Positions 23,464-32,979 of a stretch of 64,000 nt of DNA are shown in pieces. Each line of letters opens with the position of its first letter. Position 1 is the first letter of the stretch. Both the position numbers and the translations under genes were made by a program. The notes below the pieces were generated by a model that worked only from the letters and a program-made list of their open reading frames with translations, ran no database searches and had not been told where the DNA came from. Source of the stretch: JBHJHP01 sp042219855 (lineage in GTDB: Bacteria > Bacteroidota > Bacteroidia > Bacteroidales > UBA5342); the NCBI RefSeq assembly GCF_042219855.1, contig NZ_JBHJHP010000001.1, positions 1,116,001-1,180,000 on the forward strand, in the 5' to 3' direction.

Positions 23464-26400
23464 TTAATAATGAACCGAAGGTGTATCCTCTGTCTGCTTC
23501 AGTTTTCTGTTCAGTTCCCTGATCTTCATCTCTTCCATCACTTTCTTGTATTCGAATGGAATCACTTTCACAAACTTAGGCAGATACTCGTACCAGTTCA
23601 CCAGAATTTCTCTTGCCCTGTCGCTGTTGGTATGCAACAGATGATTGTTGATCATTTCCTGAAGTTCCGTAATATCGGCTCTGTCTTCCAGTTGTCCGAT
23701 CTCAACCAAACCTTTGTTACAGTAAAAATCAAAATCACCTCTTTCGTCCAGCACGTATGCAATACCACCACTCATACCGGCAGCAAAGTTACGGCCTGTA
23801 GGACCCAGAACAACAACACGTCCGCCGGTCATGTACTCACAGCAGTGATCTCCTGCGCCTTCCACAACAGCATGTGCACCGGAGTTACGTACGGCAAAAC
23901 GTTCACCTGCCACACCCCGGATATATACTTCACCCGATGTTGCACCGTAAAGTGATGTGTTACCGATGATGATGTTCTCCTCCGGTTTAAATTTAGATCC
24001 TGAAGGTGGAACAACGGTAATACGTCCGCCCGAGAGCCCTTTGGCAATATAGTCGTTTGTATCCCCTTCCAGTCTGAAGGACACCCCTTTAACCAGGAAT
24101 GCACCGAATGACTGACCGGCTGAACCGGTGAAAGTACAGTTAATGGTGTTTGCCGGCAGACCATCTTCTCCAAAGCGTTTACTGATTGCACCAGACAACA
24201 TGGCACCAACAGTACGGTCGGTATTTTTGATATCTTTCGCAATCCAGACTTTCTCTTTGCTTCGGATGGCAGGATTTGCCAGCTTAATTAATTCTCTGTC
24301 AAGTACATCATCTATTTTATGTACCTGATCGTGTGTATTATGAATATCGAAAGTTTTACCTTCCTCCGGGAAGTAAAGCAGCGGTTTCAGATCGATACCT
24401 TTTGCTTTCCATCCGATATTTTCTGTATCCAACTCTATCAGATCTGTTCGTCCGATGATTTCATCCATTTTGCGGAATCCCATATCAGCAAGATATTCTC
24501 TCACTTCCTGGGCAATAAAATGGAAGAAGTTAACCACAAACTCTGATTTACCGATAAAGCGTTTTCTCAGGACTTTATTCTGTGTGGCAATACCGGCCGG
24601 ACAGGTATTCAGGTGACACTTACGCATCATGATACATCCGAGTGTAATTAAAGCGGAGGTTGCAAAACCGAATTCTTCGGCACCCAGCAAAGCCAGCTTA
24701 ATGACGTCAGTACCATTCTTGAGCTGTCCGTCGCTCTGTATTTTCACACGTCCACGCAGGTTATTCATCACCAGGGTCTGCTGTGTCTCAGCTAAACCAA
24801 CTTCCACAGGCATCCCTGCATGTTTAATTGAGGATATAGGAGATGCTCCGGTTCCACCATCACCACCTGAAATAATAATCAGGTCGGCATGTGCCTTGGA
24901 TACACCTGCAGCAATGGTTCCCACACCATTTTCAGACACCAGCTTTACAGAAATTTTGGCTTCAGGATTGGTTGACTTCAGGTCATAAATCAGCTGAGCC
25001 AGATCTTCGATAGAATAAATATCATGATGTGGTGGTGGCGAGATGAGTGTAATACCCGGCGTTGAATTACGGGTCTTGGCAATAATCTTGTTTACCTTAT
25101 GCCCCGGCAACTGTCCACCTTCACCCGGTTTTGCTCCCTGGGCAATTTTTATCTGTATCTCATCAGCATTTACAAGGTAGTTGTTGGTAACTCCAAAACG
25201 ACCCGATGCCACCTGTTTGATAGAAGAACGTTTAGGCGTGTTAAAACGTAAGGGATCTTCACCACCTTCACCTGTGTTACTTCTACCACCGATTTTATTC
25301 ATGGCCACTGCCAGTGCCTCATGCGCTTCCTTCGAGATTGAGCCATAAGACATGGCACCGGTAATGAAACGTTTCATAATCTCCGTAACCGGTTCAACTT
25401 CTGAGATGTCAATCGGATTACGTTTAATTTTAAACGCTCCTCTCAGGAAGGTGTATTGATTTTCCTTATCAATAAGTTTTGAGTATTGCTTGAATTTCTC
25501 AAAATCATTATGACTGGTCGCCCACTGCAATAAACCAATGGTTTCGGGGTTCCATGCATGATGTTCTCCATTTCTGCGATAGGCATAGGCGCCATTCATC
25601 TGGAAATTATCAGGTGTCATTACATCGTATGCCTTATCGTGGCGCATGATGGATTCCTGGGCAATCTCTTCCAGTCCAACACCTCCAATACGGCTCATGG
25701 TTGTAGTGAAATATTCATCAACCACTGAACGCGATACACCAACAGCCTCGTACATCTGTGCACCGTGGTAGGACCGCAGGGTTGAAATACCCATTTTTGA
25801 CATGATCTTCAGCAGACCTTTACCGATACCCTTGATATAGTTCTCACGGGCTTTTGGATAGTCCATTTTTATTTTTCCGGTCTCACACTGATCGCAGATC
25901 ACAGCAAATGCCACATATGGGTTAATGACTGATGCACCAAAAGCAAGCAGCAAAGCAAAATGGTTCACTTCCCTGGCTTCACCGGTTTCAACAATCAAAC
26001 CGGTCTGCATTCTTTTTCTTGCACGGATAAGATAATGGTGTATTGCCGAAACTGCCAGCAAAGATGGTATGGCAATATGATCCTGATCGATAGCGCGATC
26101 CGAAAGAATAATGTAGTTTTTATTTTCGTCAACCGCTTTTTCAGCATCCTTACAAAGCTTTACCAGCGCTTTCTCAAGTCCCTTTGCCCCATCTTTTGCA
26201 GGGAACATCATATTAAGGGTGACATGTGAAAACTCTTCATGCTTCAGATCCTTGATCTTACCAAGGTCTGTATTTGTAATTATCGGCTGATCAAATTTTA
26301 TCAGCTTACAAATTTCAGGTGATTCCTCCAGAATGTTCTGGTTCACCGAACCAATATAATTAGTCAGTGACATAACCAGACCCTCACGGATTGAGTCAAT

Positions 26401-27972
26401 CGGCGGGTTTGTTACCTGGGCAAACGTCTGTTTAAAATAATTAAAAAACAGGTGTGAATTAGGTGATAATACAGCCAGTGGAGTATCATTACCCATTGAA
26501 CCGGTTGGCTCCTGACCGTTGATGGCCATTGGTTCAAGAATATCCTTCACATCTTCTTTGGAATAGTCGAATACTTTGAGGTATTCCTTGTATTTATCTC
26601 CCAGCTGAGAAGGAACCCGCTTGATAACCTGAATATCTTCTAGCTCCATACGGTTCTCTTTCAACCAGTTCTGGTAAGGATTACGTCTTGTCAATTCTGC
26701 TTTAATCTCTTCATCAGGTATAATAATACCAAACTGGGTATCAACCAGCAGAATCTTACCCGGACGCAAACGCCCTTTATATACGATGTCTTCAGCAGGA
26801 AAAGTCTGAACACCAACTTCCGATCCCATGACGATAAGATCGTTTTTGGTAATCACATAACGTGAAGGCCTTAAGCCGTTTCTGTCGAGCGTACCACCAA
26901 TGTACCGGCCGTCGGAGAATACAATTGAAGCCGGACCATCCCAGGCCTCCATAAAGGTGGAATGGTATTCATAAAATGCTTTCAGACTATCCGGGATCGG
27001 GTTCTTTTCATTGAACGATTCCGGGATCAGCATGCTGAGTGCATGCGGTAAAGACCTTCCTGCCATGAACAGAAATTCCATAGCATTGTCAAGCGACGCG
27101 GAGTCACTCTTGCTTGGCTCAATAATCGGAAATACTTTCTTAAGGTCATCACCCAGAAGGTCAGACTTAAGCAGTGCTTCGCGAGCCTGCATCCACAAAC
27201 GGTTACCACGAATGGTATTTATCTCACCATTGTGTGCAATAAACCGGAATGGCTGCGCCAAATCCCAAGTAGGGAATGTATTGGTAGAAAAGCGTGAATG
27301 CACCAGTGCAATGGCACTGATAAATTTGGGATGATTCAGGTCAAGATAATACTGCCCCACCTGTTCAGGTGTTAACATCCCTTTGTAAACCAATACTTTT
27401 GTTGATAAGCTGGGTAAATAAAACTTACCCTTTTCCTGAAACTTGGAGTCACGAATCTTCCGTTCTGCTATTTTGCGTACCACATACATTTTACGCTCCA
27501 GCACATCCTGTTCCAGGCTACCTGTAACAAAAACCTGTTTAATCTTAGGTTCTGTGCGCATAGCAATCTCACCTATCGCGGTACTGTCTACCGGTACATC
27601 ACGATATCCGATGATTTGAAGACCTTCTTCCTTTGCCGTTTCGTTAAATACTCCCATACAACTATCCGCTTCGTACGGATCGTTGGGTAAAAACATTAAC
27701 CCGGTTCCATATCTCCCGGGTGATGGAACTTTAATTCCCTGTGACACGATAAAATCGTGTGGTACCTGCACCAAGATACCTGCTCCGTCTCCTGATTTAT
27801 TATCAGCACTTTCTGCACCCCTGTGTGTCATATTCACAAGAACCTCTAATCCCCTCTGGATTATTTCCTGGGATTTATGTCCTTTGATATGAGCCACAAA
27901 GCCGATGCCACAATTGTCATGCTCATTAGCGGGATGGTACAACCCCTGAGCTTTTGGTAATCCACTCTGCAT
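23464..27972 (-). CDS. gltB: Glutamate synthase large subunit
   Basis: 1502 residues, the usual length. The class II glutaminase domain starts at Cys 21 (HDNCGIGF) after a short propeptide, which is cleaved in this family to expose the catalytic Cys. The central and FMN-binding synthase domains follow (SGGDGGTGASPISSIKHAG; GRFGVTNNYLVNADEIQIKIAQGAKPGEGGQLPGHKV). The [3Fe-4S] Cys motif CIMMRKCHLNTCPAGIATQ is at about residue 1115. The C-terminal GXGXG beta-helix domain carries repeats such as GGRITV and GGRVVVLG. It is the first gene of gltB-gltD, the ammonium-assimilation pair. No point of damage was seen. Confidence 0.98.
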   Translation of the reverse strand: MQSGLPKAQGLYHPANEHDNCGIGFVAHIKGHKSQEIIQRGLEVLVNMTHRGAESADNKSGDGAGILVQVPHDFIVSQGIKVPSPGRYGTGLMFLPNDPYEADSCMGVFNETAKEEGLQIIGYRDVPVDSTAIGEIAMRTEPKIKQVFVTGSLEQDVLERKMYVVRKIAERKIRDSKFQEKGKFYLPSLSTKVLVYKGMLTPEQVGQYYLDLNHPKFISAIALVHSRFSTNTFPTWDLAQPFRFIAHNGEINTIRGNRLWMQAREALLKSDLLGDDLKKVFPIIEPSKSDSASLDNAMEFLFMAGRSLPHALSMLIPESFNEKNPIPDSLKAFYEYHSTFMEAWDGPASIVFSDGRYIGGTLDRNGLRPSRYVITKNDLIVMGSEVGVQTFPAEDIVYKGRLRPGKILLVDTQFGIIIPDEEIKAELTRRNPYQNWLKENRMELEDIQVIKRVPSQLGDKYKEYLKVFDYSKEDVKDILEPMAINGQEPTGSMGNDTPLAVLSPNSHLFFNYFKQTFAQVTNPPIDSIREGLVMSLTNYIGSVNQNILEESPEICKLIKFDQPIITNTDLGKIKDLKHEEFSHVTLNMMFPAKDGAKGLEKALVKLCKDAEKAVDENKNYIILSDRAIDQDHIAIPSLLAVSAIHHYLIRARKRMQTGLIVETGEAREVNHFALLLAFGASVINPYVAFAVICDQCETGKIKMDYPKARENYIKGIGKGLLKIMSKMGISTLRSYHGAQMYEAVGVSRSVVDEYFTTTMSRIGGVGLEEIAQESIMRHDKAYDVMTPDNFQMNGAYAYRRNGEHHAWNPETIGLLQWATSHNDFEKFKQYSKLIDKENQYTFLRGAFKIKRNPIDISEVEPVTEIMKRFITGAMSYGSISKEAHEALAVAMNKIGGRSNTGEGGEDPLRFNTPKRSSIKQVASGRFGVTNNYLVNADEIQIKIAQGAKPGEGGQLPGHKVNKIIAKTRNSTPGITLISPPPHHDIYSIEDLAQLIYDLKSTNPEAKISVKLVSENGVGTIAAGVSKAHADLIIISGGDGGTGASPISSIKHAGMPVEVGLAETQQTLVMNNLRGRVKIQSDGQLKNGTDVIKLALLGAEEFGFATSALITLGCIMMRKCHLNTCPAGIATQNKVLRKRFIGKSEFVVNFFHFIAQEVREYLADMGFRKMDEIIGRTDLIELDTENIGWKAKGIDLKPLLYFPEEGKTFDIHNTHDQVHKIDDVLDRELIKLANPAIRSKEKVWIAKDIKNTDRTVGAMLSGAISKRFGEDGLPANTINCTFTGSAGQSFGAFLVKGVSFRLEGDTNDYIAKGLSGGRITVVPPSGSKFKPEENIIIGNTSLYGATSGEVYIRGVAGERFAVRNSGAHAVVEGAGDHCCEYMTGGRVVVLGPTGRNFAAGMSGGIAYVLDERGDFDFYCNKGLVEIGQLEDRADITELQEMINNHLLHTNSDRAREILVNWYEYLPKFVKVIPFEYKKVMEEMKIRELNRKLKQTEDTPSVHY

Positions 27973-28117
27973 ACTCTAATTTTTTAGGAACTCAGTCAAA
28001 AAAAAACATTTTAAAGAACGCCACCTAACATGGTGTATTTCAAAAAGATAAAAAATTAATTCTTATCAAAATATCAAAATTTAACGGTTTTTGGCCGTTT
28101 TTATTGACAGTTTGTCG

Positions 28118-28125
28118 CAAAAATA
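28118..28125 (-). promoter_or_regulatory. Possible -7 box for gltB-gltD
   Basis: The minus strand reads TATTTTTG, matching TAnnTTTG; the implied leader is about 140 bases. No -33 element is convincing. Confidence 0.35.
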
Positions 28126-28235
28126 GGCTAAATGCTTATAAGTTCCAAATATTAAATTTATAATATATGTTTTATAACAATATTATAGAACAGTTTTATA
28201 AAAATAAACATTTATGCAAAGATTAAAAAAGCACA

Positions 28236-28253
28236 AATACTTTTAAGTGTATT
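28236..28253 (+). promoter_or_regulatory. Candidate operator upstream of araA
   Basis: An imperfect 18-base palindrome AATACTTTTAAGTGTATT with matching arms AATAC/GTATT and a central TTAA. It lies 21 bases before the -7 box, near the -33 region, a suitable place for a repressor or activator. No regulator gene is adjacent, so the assignment is tentative. Confidence 0.3.
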
Positions 28254-28274
28254 ATTTACATTTAAAAAATTTAT

Positions 28275-28282
28275 TATCTTTG
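28275..28282 (+). promoter_or_regulatory. -7 box of araA
   Basis: TATCTTTG matches TAnnTTTG, 50 bases before the araA ATG. No canonical TTTG lies 20 bases upstream, which is compatible with an activator-dependent promoter. Confidence 0.5.
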
Positions 28283-28332
28283 TTCCTTGTTAGAAATCAG
28301 AAATCAGTATTCAACATTAAATAAACTAAAAA

Positions 28333-29820
28333 ATGGAAAATCTTAAAAGTCTGGAAGTTTGGTTCATTACAGGAAGCCAGCATTTATACGGACCTAAAAC
28401 CTTGCAACAGGTTGATGATCATTCTGCTCAGATTGCTGCAGCGTTTGACAATGATCCTAAAATTCCTGTAAAAATCGTATTTAAACCGGTACTCAAAACT
28501 CCTGACGAGATTTACACCTGCTGTCTTGAAGCGAATACAAATCCAAACTGTATTGGATTAATCACCTGGATGCACACCTTCTCACCTGCTAAAATGTGGA
28601 TTAACGGACTGAGTGTGCTGAATAAACCATTCGTACACCTTCATACACAGTTCAACAGGGATATCCCCTGGAATGAAATTGATATGGACTTCATGAACCT
28701 GAACCAGTCTGCACACGGAGACCGCGAATTTGGTTTCATCTGTACCAGACTGCGCAAAGAGCGTAAGGTAATTGTAGGTCACTGGCAGGATGAAAAAGTG
28801 GTTGATCAACTGGCTGTCTGGACCCGTGCGGCAATTGGATATCATGAATCCAAAAACTTAAAAATCTGTCGTTTTGGTGACAACATGCGATATGTAGCTG
28901 TTACCGAGGGCGATAAAGTAGAAGCCAATAAGGTTTTTGGATGGCAGGTAAACGCACATGGTGTTGGTGAACTTGTTAAAAGCATGGATACCGTTAAGGA
29001 AGATGAAATAGATACACTTGTAAAAGAGTACAACGAAAAATACAATCTGGAAGACATGTCCAGCAAAAATGTTCGTTACCAGGCTAAAATTGAGCTCGGA
29101 ATGAAAAAATTTCTGGATAAATACGGATACAAGGCCTTCACCACAAATTTTGAAGATCTTAGCGGGATGGAACAGCTTCCCGGTCTGGCTTCACAACGTT
29201 TAATGGAGCAGGGCTATGGATTTGGTGCTGAAGGAGACTGGAAACAGTCTGCTCTTGTCCGCATCATGAAGGTAATGGCTACCGGTCTTGAAGGTGGTTG
29301 TTCATTCATGGAAGATTACACTTACCATCTGGATCCTGCCCAGCCGGCAATTTTAAGTTCACACATGCTTGAAATTTGTCCTTCTATTGCTAAGGGAAAA
29401 CCAAATATCGAAGTTCATCCGTTAGGCATTGGGGGTAAAGATGATCCTGCCCGTCTGGTTTTTGACGTACCGGAAGGACCGGGTGTAAATGCCTCTGTTG
29501 TGGACATGGGCGGAAGAATGCGCTTAATCGTTAATCCGGTTAACTGTATCAAATCCAATCCGCTTCCCAAACTCCCGGTTGCAAGAGCATTCTGGATTCC
29601 AGAACCAAATCTTGAGATCGGAGCAGCAGCATGGATTTTTGCTGGTGGCGCGCACCATACAAGTTTCAGCATGGCTCTTAATAAGGATTATTTCCAGGAT
29701 TTTGCAGAAATGGCTGGTCTTGAACTCGTTGTAATTGACAATAATACAACCATTCCAGAATTTAAAAAAGAACTGCGTTGGAATGACATGTACTATTTAC
29801 TGGCTAACGGCGTAAAATAA
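28333..29820 (+). CDS. araA: L-arabinose isomerase
   Basis: 495 residues, matching AraA length. Clear family sequence runs throughout: EVWFITGSQHLYGPKTL at the N-terminus, WMHTFSPAKMWINGL, LHTQFNRDIPW, FGDNMRYVAVTEGDK, then the Mn-ligand regions AEGDWKQSALVRIMKVM, FMEDYTYHL and HPLGIGGKDDPARLVFD. The C-terminal block includes FAGGAHHTSFS. It converts L-arabinose to L-ribulose in the cytoplasm. AraB and AraD are not adjacent, so the rest of the pathway must lie elsewhere. It links the arabinofuranosidase-type enzymes in this window to central metabolism. It has its own promoter and terminator. Confidence 0.98.
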   Translation: MENLKSLEVWFITGSQHLYGPKTLQQVDDHSAQIAAAFDNDPKIPVKIVFKPVLKTPDEIYTCCLEANTNPNCIGLITWMHTFSPAKMWINGLSVLNKPFVHLHTQFNRDIPWNEIDMDFMNLNQSAHGDREFGFICTRLRKERKVIVGHWQDEKVVDQLAVWTRAAIGYHESKNLKICRFGDNMRYVAVTEGDKVEANKVFGWQVNAHGVGELVKSMDTVKEDEIDTLVKEYNEKYNLEDMSSKNVRYQAKIELGMKKFLDKYGYKAFTTNFEDLSGMEQLPGLASQRLMEQGYGFGAEGDWKQSALVRIMKVMATGLEGGCSFMEDYTYHLDPAQPAILSSHMLEICPSIAKGKPNIEVHPLGIGGKDDPARLVFDVPEGPGVNASVVDMGGRMRLIVNPVNCIKSNPLPKLPVARAFWIPEPNLEIGAAAWIFAGGAHHTSFSMALNKDYFQDFAEMAGLELVVIDNNTTIPEFKKELRWNDMYYLLANGVK

Positions 29821-29843
29821 GGTTCTTTTCCATATAATAATAT

Positions 29844-29878
29844 AACCCGGCTATTCAATGCCGGGTTTTATTTTTTTT
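29844..29878 (+). terminator. Terminator of araA
   Basis: AACCCGGC (29844-29851), 8-base loop, GCCGGGTT (29860-29867) followed by a long T-rich tract; 24 bases after the araA stop. Confidence 0.9.
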
Positions 29879-29922
29879 ATTCCCCTGAACTTTTTTTAAA
29901 TTTAAGGGGCAGATGATCTGAG

Positions 29923-29954
29923 TTTGCAACCCTACAAACATTACTTTACTTTTG
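29923..29954 (+). promoter_or_regulatory. Bacteroidota promoter of the PAS histidine kinase-arfB unit
   Basis: TTTG (29923-29926), 20-base spacer, TACTTTTG (29947-29954): both consensus elements with the same spacing as the promoter at 20505. The start site should lie about 60 bases before the ATG. Confidence 0.65.
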
Positions 29955-30024
29955 GTATAAAATAATTCTATCAATATTAAATAATTGTTAATTATTTTAT
30001 TACATTCGTAGCCTGTTACATGTT

Positions 30025-32493
30025 ATGAAAAAACTTAAACATACCGGAAACAGAAGAAACAAAGTTGAAATCAGAATAGGAATTACATTTCTTATTGCGG
30101 GAATGCTATGGATTATCGGAAGCGATTTTGTGGTTAATCTGTTGTCGGCTGATCCCTCAATTCAAACGTATAAGGGGCTGATATTTGTCGGCCTGACAAC
30201 ACTGCTTATCTATTTTCTTGTAAAAAGAGAATCTGTAAAGCAGGAAAAAATAAAAGCACAAATAAGAGAAAAAGAACATGAATACCAACATCTGATTGAA
30301 AACCAGGATGACCTTCTTGTCAAAGTAGACACAAATGGCCGGTTTTTATATATCAATCAGAAATACTGCCGTTTTTTCGGAAAGACAAAACAGGAACTTC
30401 TGAACCATAGCTTTATGCCCCTGGTGCACGAAGAAGACAGGCACGCCACCACTGTAGCTATGGAGAAGCTTTATGAGCCTCCGTATAAGGCTGTCGTGCA
30501 GCAAAGAGTATATACACCTGAAGGATGGAAATGGCTGGAATGGAAAGACACAGCTATACTGAATGAACAAAATGAAGTCTATGAAATTATTGGTATCGGG
30601 CGTGACATAACGGAAAAGAAAGAAGCCGAACTTATTATAAAGGAAGCCAAGGAAGAGCTGGAAACCTTTTTTGCCTTAACACCTGATCTCTCATGTATTT
30701 TAAAATCGGATGGACAGTTTATCAAAATCAACAAATCATGGGAACGAATCCTGGGCTATTCCACGGAAGAGCTGCTGCAACAGACTTTTTTTGAACTTAT
30801 CCATCCCGAAGATATCGCAGACAGTACATTGCAACTGGATCAGCAAAAATCAGGGAAGTTTATCAATGGATTTACAAACAGGTACAGATGTAAAAACGGC
30901 ACATACAGAAACCTGGAATGGATGGCCACACCCGTAAACGAGGACGGCATCATCTATGCTGTTGCAAGAGATATCACAGAACGTATTAAGATAGACAGAG
31001 AGCTTAAAGAGAGTGAAGAAAAATACCGCCGTTTATTTGAGGAATCAAAAGATCCGGTTCTTATATTGGAAGGTGAGAAAATTATTGAATGCAATGATGC
31101 CACACTTAAGATACTGGGGTATGGTTCAAAAAGTGATATACTGGGGAAATTCCCCTGGCAGCTCTCTCCTGATGTACAGCCTGATGGTCAATCCTCAATA
31201 TCAAAAGGTCAGGCAATACTGGATGACGTTATTAAAAAAGGATATGGAAGAACGGAATGGGTTCATAAGAAAAAAGACGGCAGCAATATATGGATAGAAT
31301 TATCGCTAACACCGATTAAAGAGAAAGGTGTTGATATAATCTATACGGTTTGGCGCGACATGACCAAACGCAAACAGTATGAAAAGGAATTAAGGGCAAG
31401 CCAGAAAAATTTTGAGGTCATCGCCGAAAACACCTCTGACTTTATTCTTATTGTTGATCCTTCCTTTCTGATAACTTATGTCAGCCCGTCAGTGAATCAT
31501 GTTTTAGGCTACACCGATGAGGAAATTACAAATAAAAACATCTTTATGTTTGTGCATGATAAAGATGTGGAATTTGTTAAAAACAGAATCATGGACGAAA
31601 GGAAACGCAATGTTTCCTCCTCTACCTTTATTAACAGAGCACGCAAAAAGGATGGGTCTGAGATATGGATAGAATTATCACTGGAAAGGATTAGCAATGG
31701 CAGCAATGAACAGGAGTATTCGGTTTGTATCGGACGTGATGTTTCAGAGCGTATTAAACAGGAAGAAGAATTAAAATATGCCCTTAACAAGGCCCGTGAA
31801 AGCGATATGCTGAAGTCTTCGTTTCTGGCCAATATGAGCCACGAAATAAGGACACCACTGAACGGCATTATTGGATTTTCTGAAATTCTGGCCACGGATA
31901 CCGAACTGGATGAAGAAAGCAGGCAGACCTACAGCAATATCATCAGAAAAAGCAGTAACCAACTCCTCTCCATCCTGAATGACATTCTTGATATTTCAAA
32001 GATTGAATCAGAACAAATTGAATTGAATATTGAAGAAAATGCTGCAGATGTTTTACTTCATGAAGTTTATGAACGGTTTAAACCCAATGTTACTGCAAAA
32101 GGACTGAATTTTAGCTTACAGTTACCTGAGGCGGCTGCAGGTCTGAAAGTCATGGGTGATAATCAGCGGATTCATCAGATCTTTGGAAACCTGCTGACCA
32201 ATGCAATAAAGTTTACAACATCAGGATCCATAGAGCTGGGGATAGAAAAAAGGGATAATAAGTGGGTTTTCTATGTTTCTGATACAGGAATAGGCATAAA
32301 GGATGAATTTATGGACAGTATCTGGGACCGGTTCAGCCAGGGAGACAAACTTAGTTCCACACAACATGGCGGTACAGGATTGGGATTGTCTATTTGCAGA
32401 AGCCTGACAGAACTCATGAAAGGCAGAATCTGGCTTACCTCTGAATTCGGGAAGGGAAGTACATTTTATTTTACACTTCCGGCAAAGAAGTAA
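30025..32493 (+). CDS. Membrane histidine kinase with four PAS domains
   Basis: 822 residues. Two N-terminal membrane segments (about 17-37 and 48-67) enclose only a very short periplasmic loop, so sensing is probably by the cytoplasmic PAS domains. These lie at about 85-200, 208-330, 335-450 and 460-585, each ending in a GRDITEKK/DITERI/RDMTKRK/GRDVSERI linker. The HisKA phosphoacceptor is His 606 in FLANMSHEIRTPLNGIIGF. The HATPase domain shows NLLTNAIKFT (N box), SDTGIGI (G1) and HGGTGLGLSICRSL (G2). No receiver domain is fused and no response regulator lies nearby, so it is an orphan kinase. arfB follows after 3 bases. Confidence 0.92.
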   Translation: MKKLKHTGNRRNKVEIRIGITFLIAGMLWIIGSDFVVNLLSADPSIQTYKGLIFVGLTTLLIYFLVKRESVKQEKIKAQIREKEHEYQHLIENQDDLLVKVDTNGRFLYINQKYCRFFGKTKQELLNHSFMPLVHEEDRHATTVAMEKLYEPPYKAVVQQRVYTPEGWKWLEWKDTAILNEQNEVYEIIGIGRDITEKKEAELIIKEAKEELETFFALTPDLSCILKSDGQFIKINKSWERILGYSTEELLQQTFFELIHPEDIADSTLQLDQQKSGKFINGFTNRYRCKNGTYRNLEWMATPVNEDGIIYAVARDITERIKIDRELKESEEKYRRLFEESKDPVLILEGEKIIECNDATLKILGYGSKSDILGKFPWQLSPDVQPDGQSSISKGQAILDDVIKKGYGRTEWVHKKKDGSNIWIELSLTPIKEKGVDIIYTVWRDMTKRKQYEKELRASQKNFEVIAENTSDFILIVDPSFLITYVSPSVNHVLGYTDEEITNKNIFMFVHDKDVEFVKNRIMDERKRNVSSSTFINRARKKDGSEIWIELSLERISNGSNEQEYSVCIGRDVSERIKQEEELKYALNKARESDMLKSSFLANMSHEIRTPLNGIIGFSEILATDTELDEESRQTYSNIIRKSSNQLLSILNDILDISKIESEQIELNIEENAADVLLHEVYERFKPNVTAKGLNFSLQLPEAAAGLKVMGDNQRIHQIFGNLLTNAIKFTTSGSIELGIEKRDNKWVFYVSDTGIGIKDEFMDSIWDRFSQGDKLSSTQHGGTGLGLSICRSLTELMKGRIWLTSEFGKGSTFYFTLPAKK

Positions 32494-32496
32494 ACC

Positions 32497-32898
32497 ATGA
32501 AAAGATCAGTTATAGAAAACGAAATAAACTATCATTTTACAAGAAGTTCCGGAGCTGGCGGTCAGCATGTTAACAAAGTCAGCACCAGGGTTGAATTAAG
32601 ATGCAACATTTCTGCATCACAGGGACTTACAGATAATGAAAAGCAACTTATAGCTCAAAAGCTGAAGAACAGAATTAATGCTGATGGTGAACTTATTATA
32701 ACCTCCCAGGCATCCAGATCGCAGCTTAAAAACAAAATATCTGCTACAGAACGGTTTTTCAGGCTAATTGAATCTGCCATAAAACCTGTCAAAAAAAGAA
32801 AAGCCACCTCCCCTACCAAACTATCCATTGCCAGACGGCTGGAACGCAAACAACAAAAATCGGAAATTAAACAACTACGTCGGAAACCAGATATTTAA
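32497..32898 (+). CDS. arfB: Alternative ribosome-rescue factor (GGQ peptide-release domain)
   Basis: 133 residues, the length of ArfB/YaeJ. The catalytic GGQ is at residues 21-23 in RSSGAGGQHVNKVSTRVELR. The C-terminal tail (about 105-133) is strongly basic (RRLERKQQKSEIKQLRRKP), as needed to enter the mRNA channel of stalled ribosomes. It hydrolyses peptidyl-tRNA on non-stop complexes. It starts 3 bases after the kinase stop codon, so it is co-transcribed with a sensor kinase; that pairing has no obvious reason. Confidence 0.93.
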   Translation: MKRSVIENEINYHFTRSSGAGGQHVNKVSTRVELRCNISASQGLTDNEKQLIAQKLKNRINADGELIITSQASRSQLKNKISATERFFRLIESAIKPVKKRKATSPTKLSIARRLERKQQKSEIKQLRRKPDI

Positions 32899-32953
32899 GG
32901 CATCCTAAGCTTATATTCATTCTGTATTAATTATAAAAACTCACGTTTGTTAT

Positions 32954-32961
32954 TACCTTTG
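32954..32961 (+). promoter_or_regulatory. -7 box of the TPR lipoprotein gene
   Basis: TACCTTTG matches TAnnTTTG, 18 bases before the ATG at 32980. A -33 element at the usual distance is not seen. Confidence 0.45.
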
Positions 32962-32979
32962 CACGCAATTTAAAGAATT

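Larger units (their letters stand above)
27973..28332. other. AT-rich divergent intergenic region between gltB and araA
   Basis: No gene is visible. The minus strand has TATTTTTG (28125-28118) as a possible -7 box for gltB. Between it and the gltB start there is a small AACGG/CCGTT hairpin (28083-28099) with T-rich flanks. The araA side has an imperfect palindrome and a -7 box, listed separately. Confidence 0.55.

Noticed and set aside
23395..23955. 186-codon open frame on the plus strand over the gltB 3' end
   Set aside because: Antisense shadow of a well-conserved gene; composition is His/Phe-rich without motifs.
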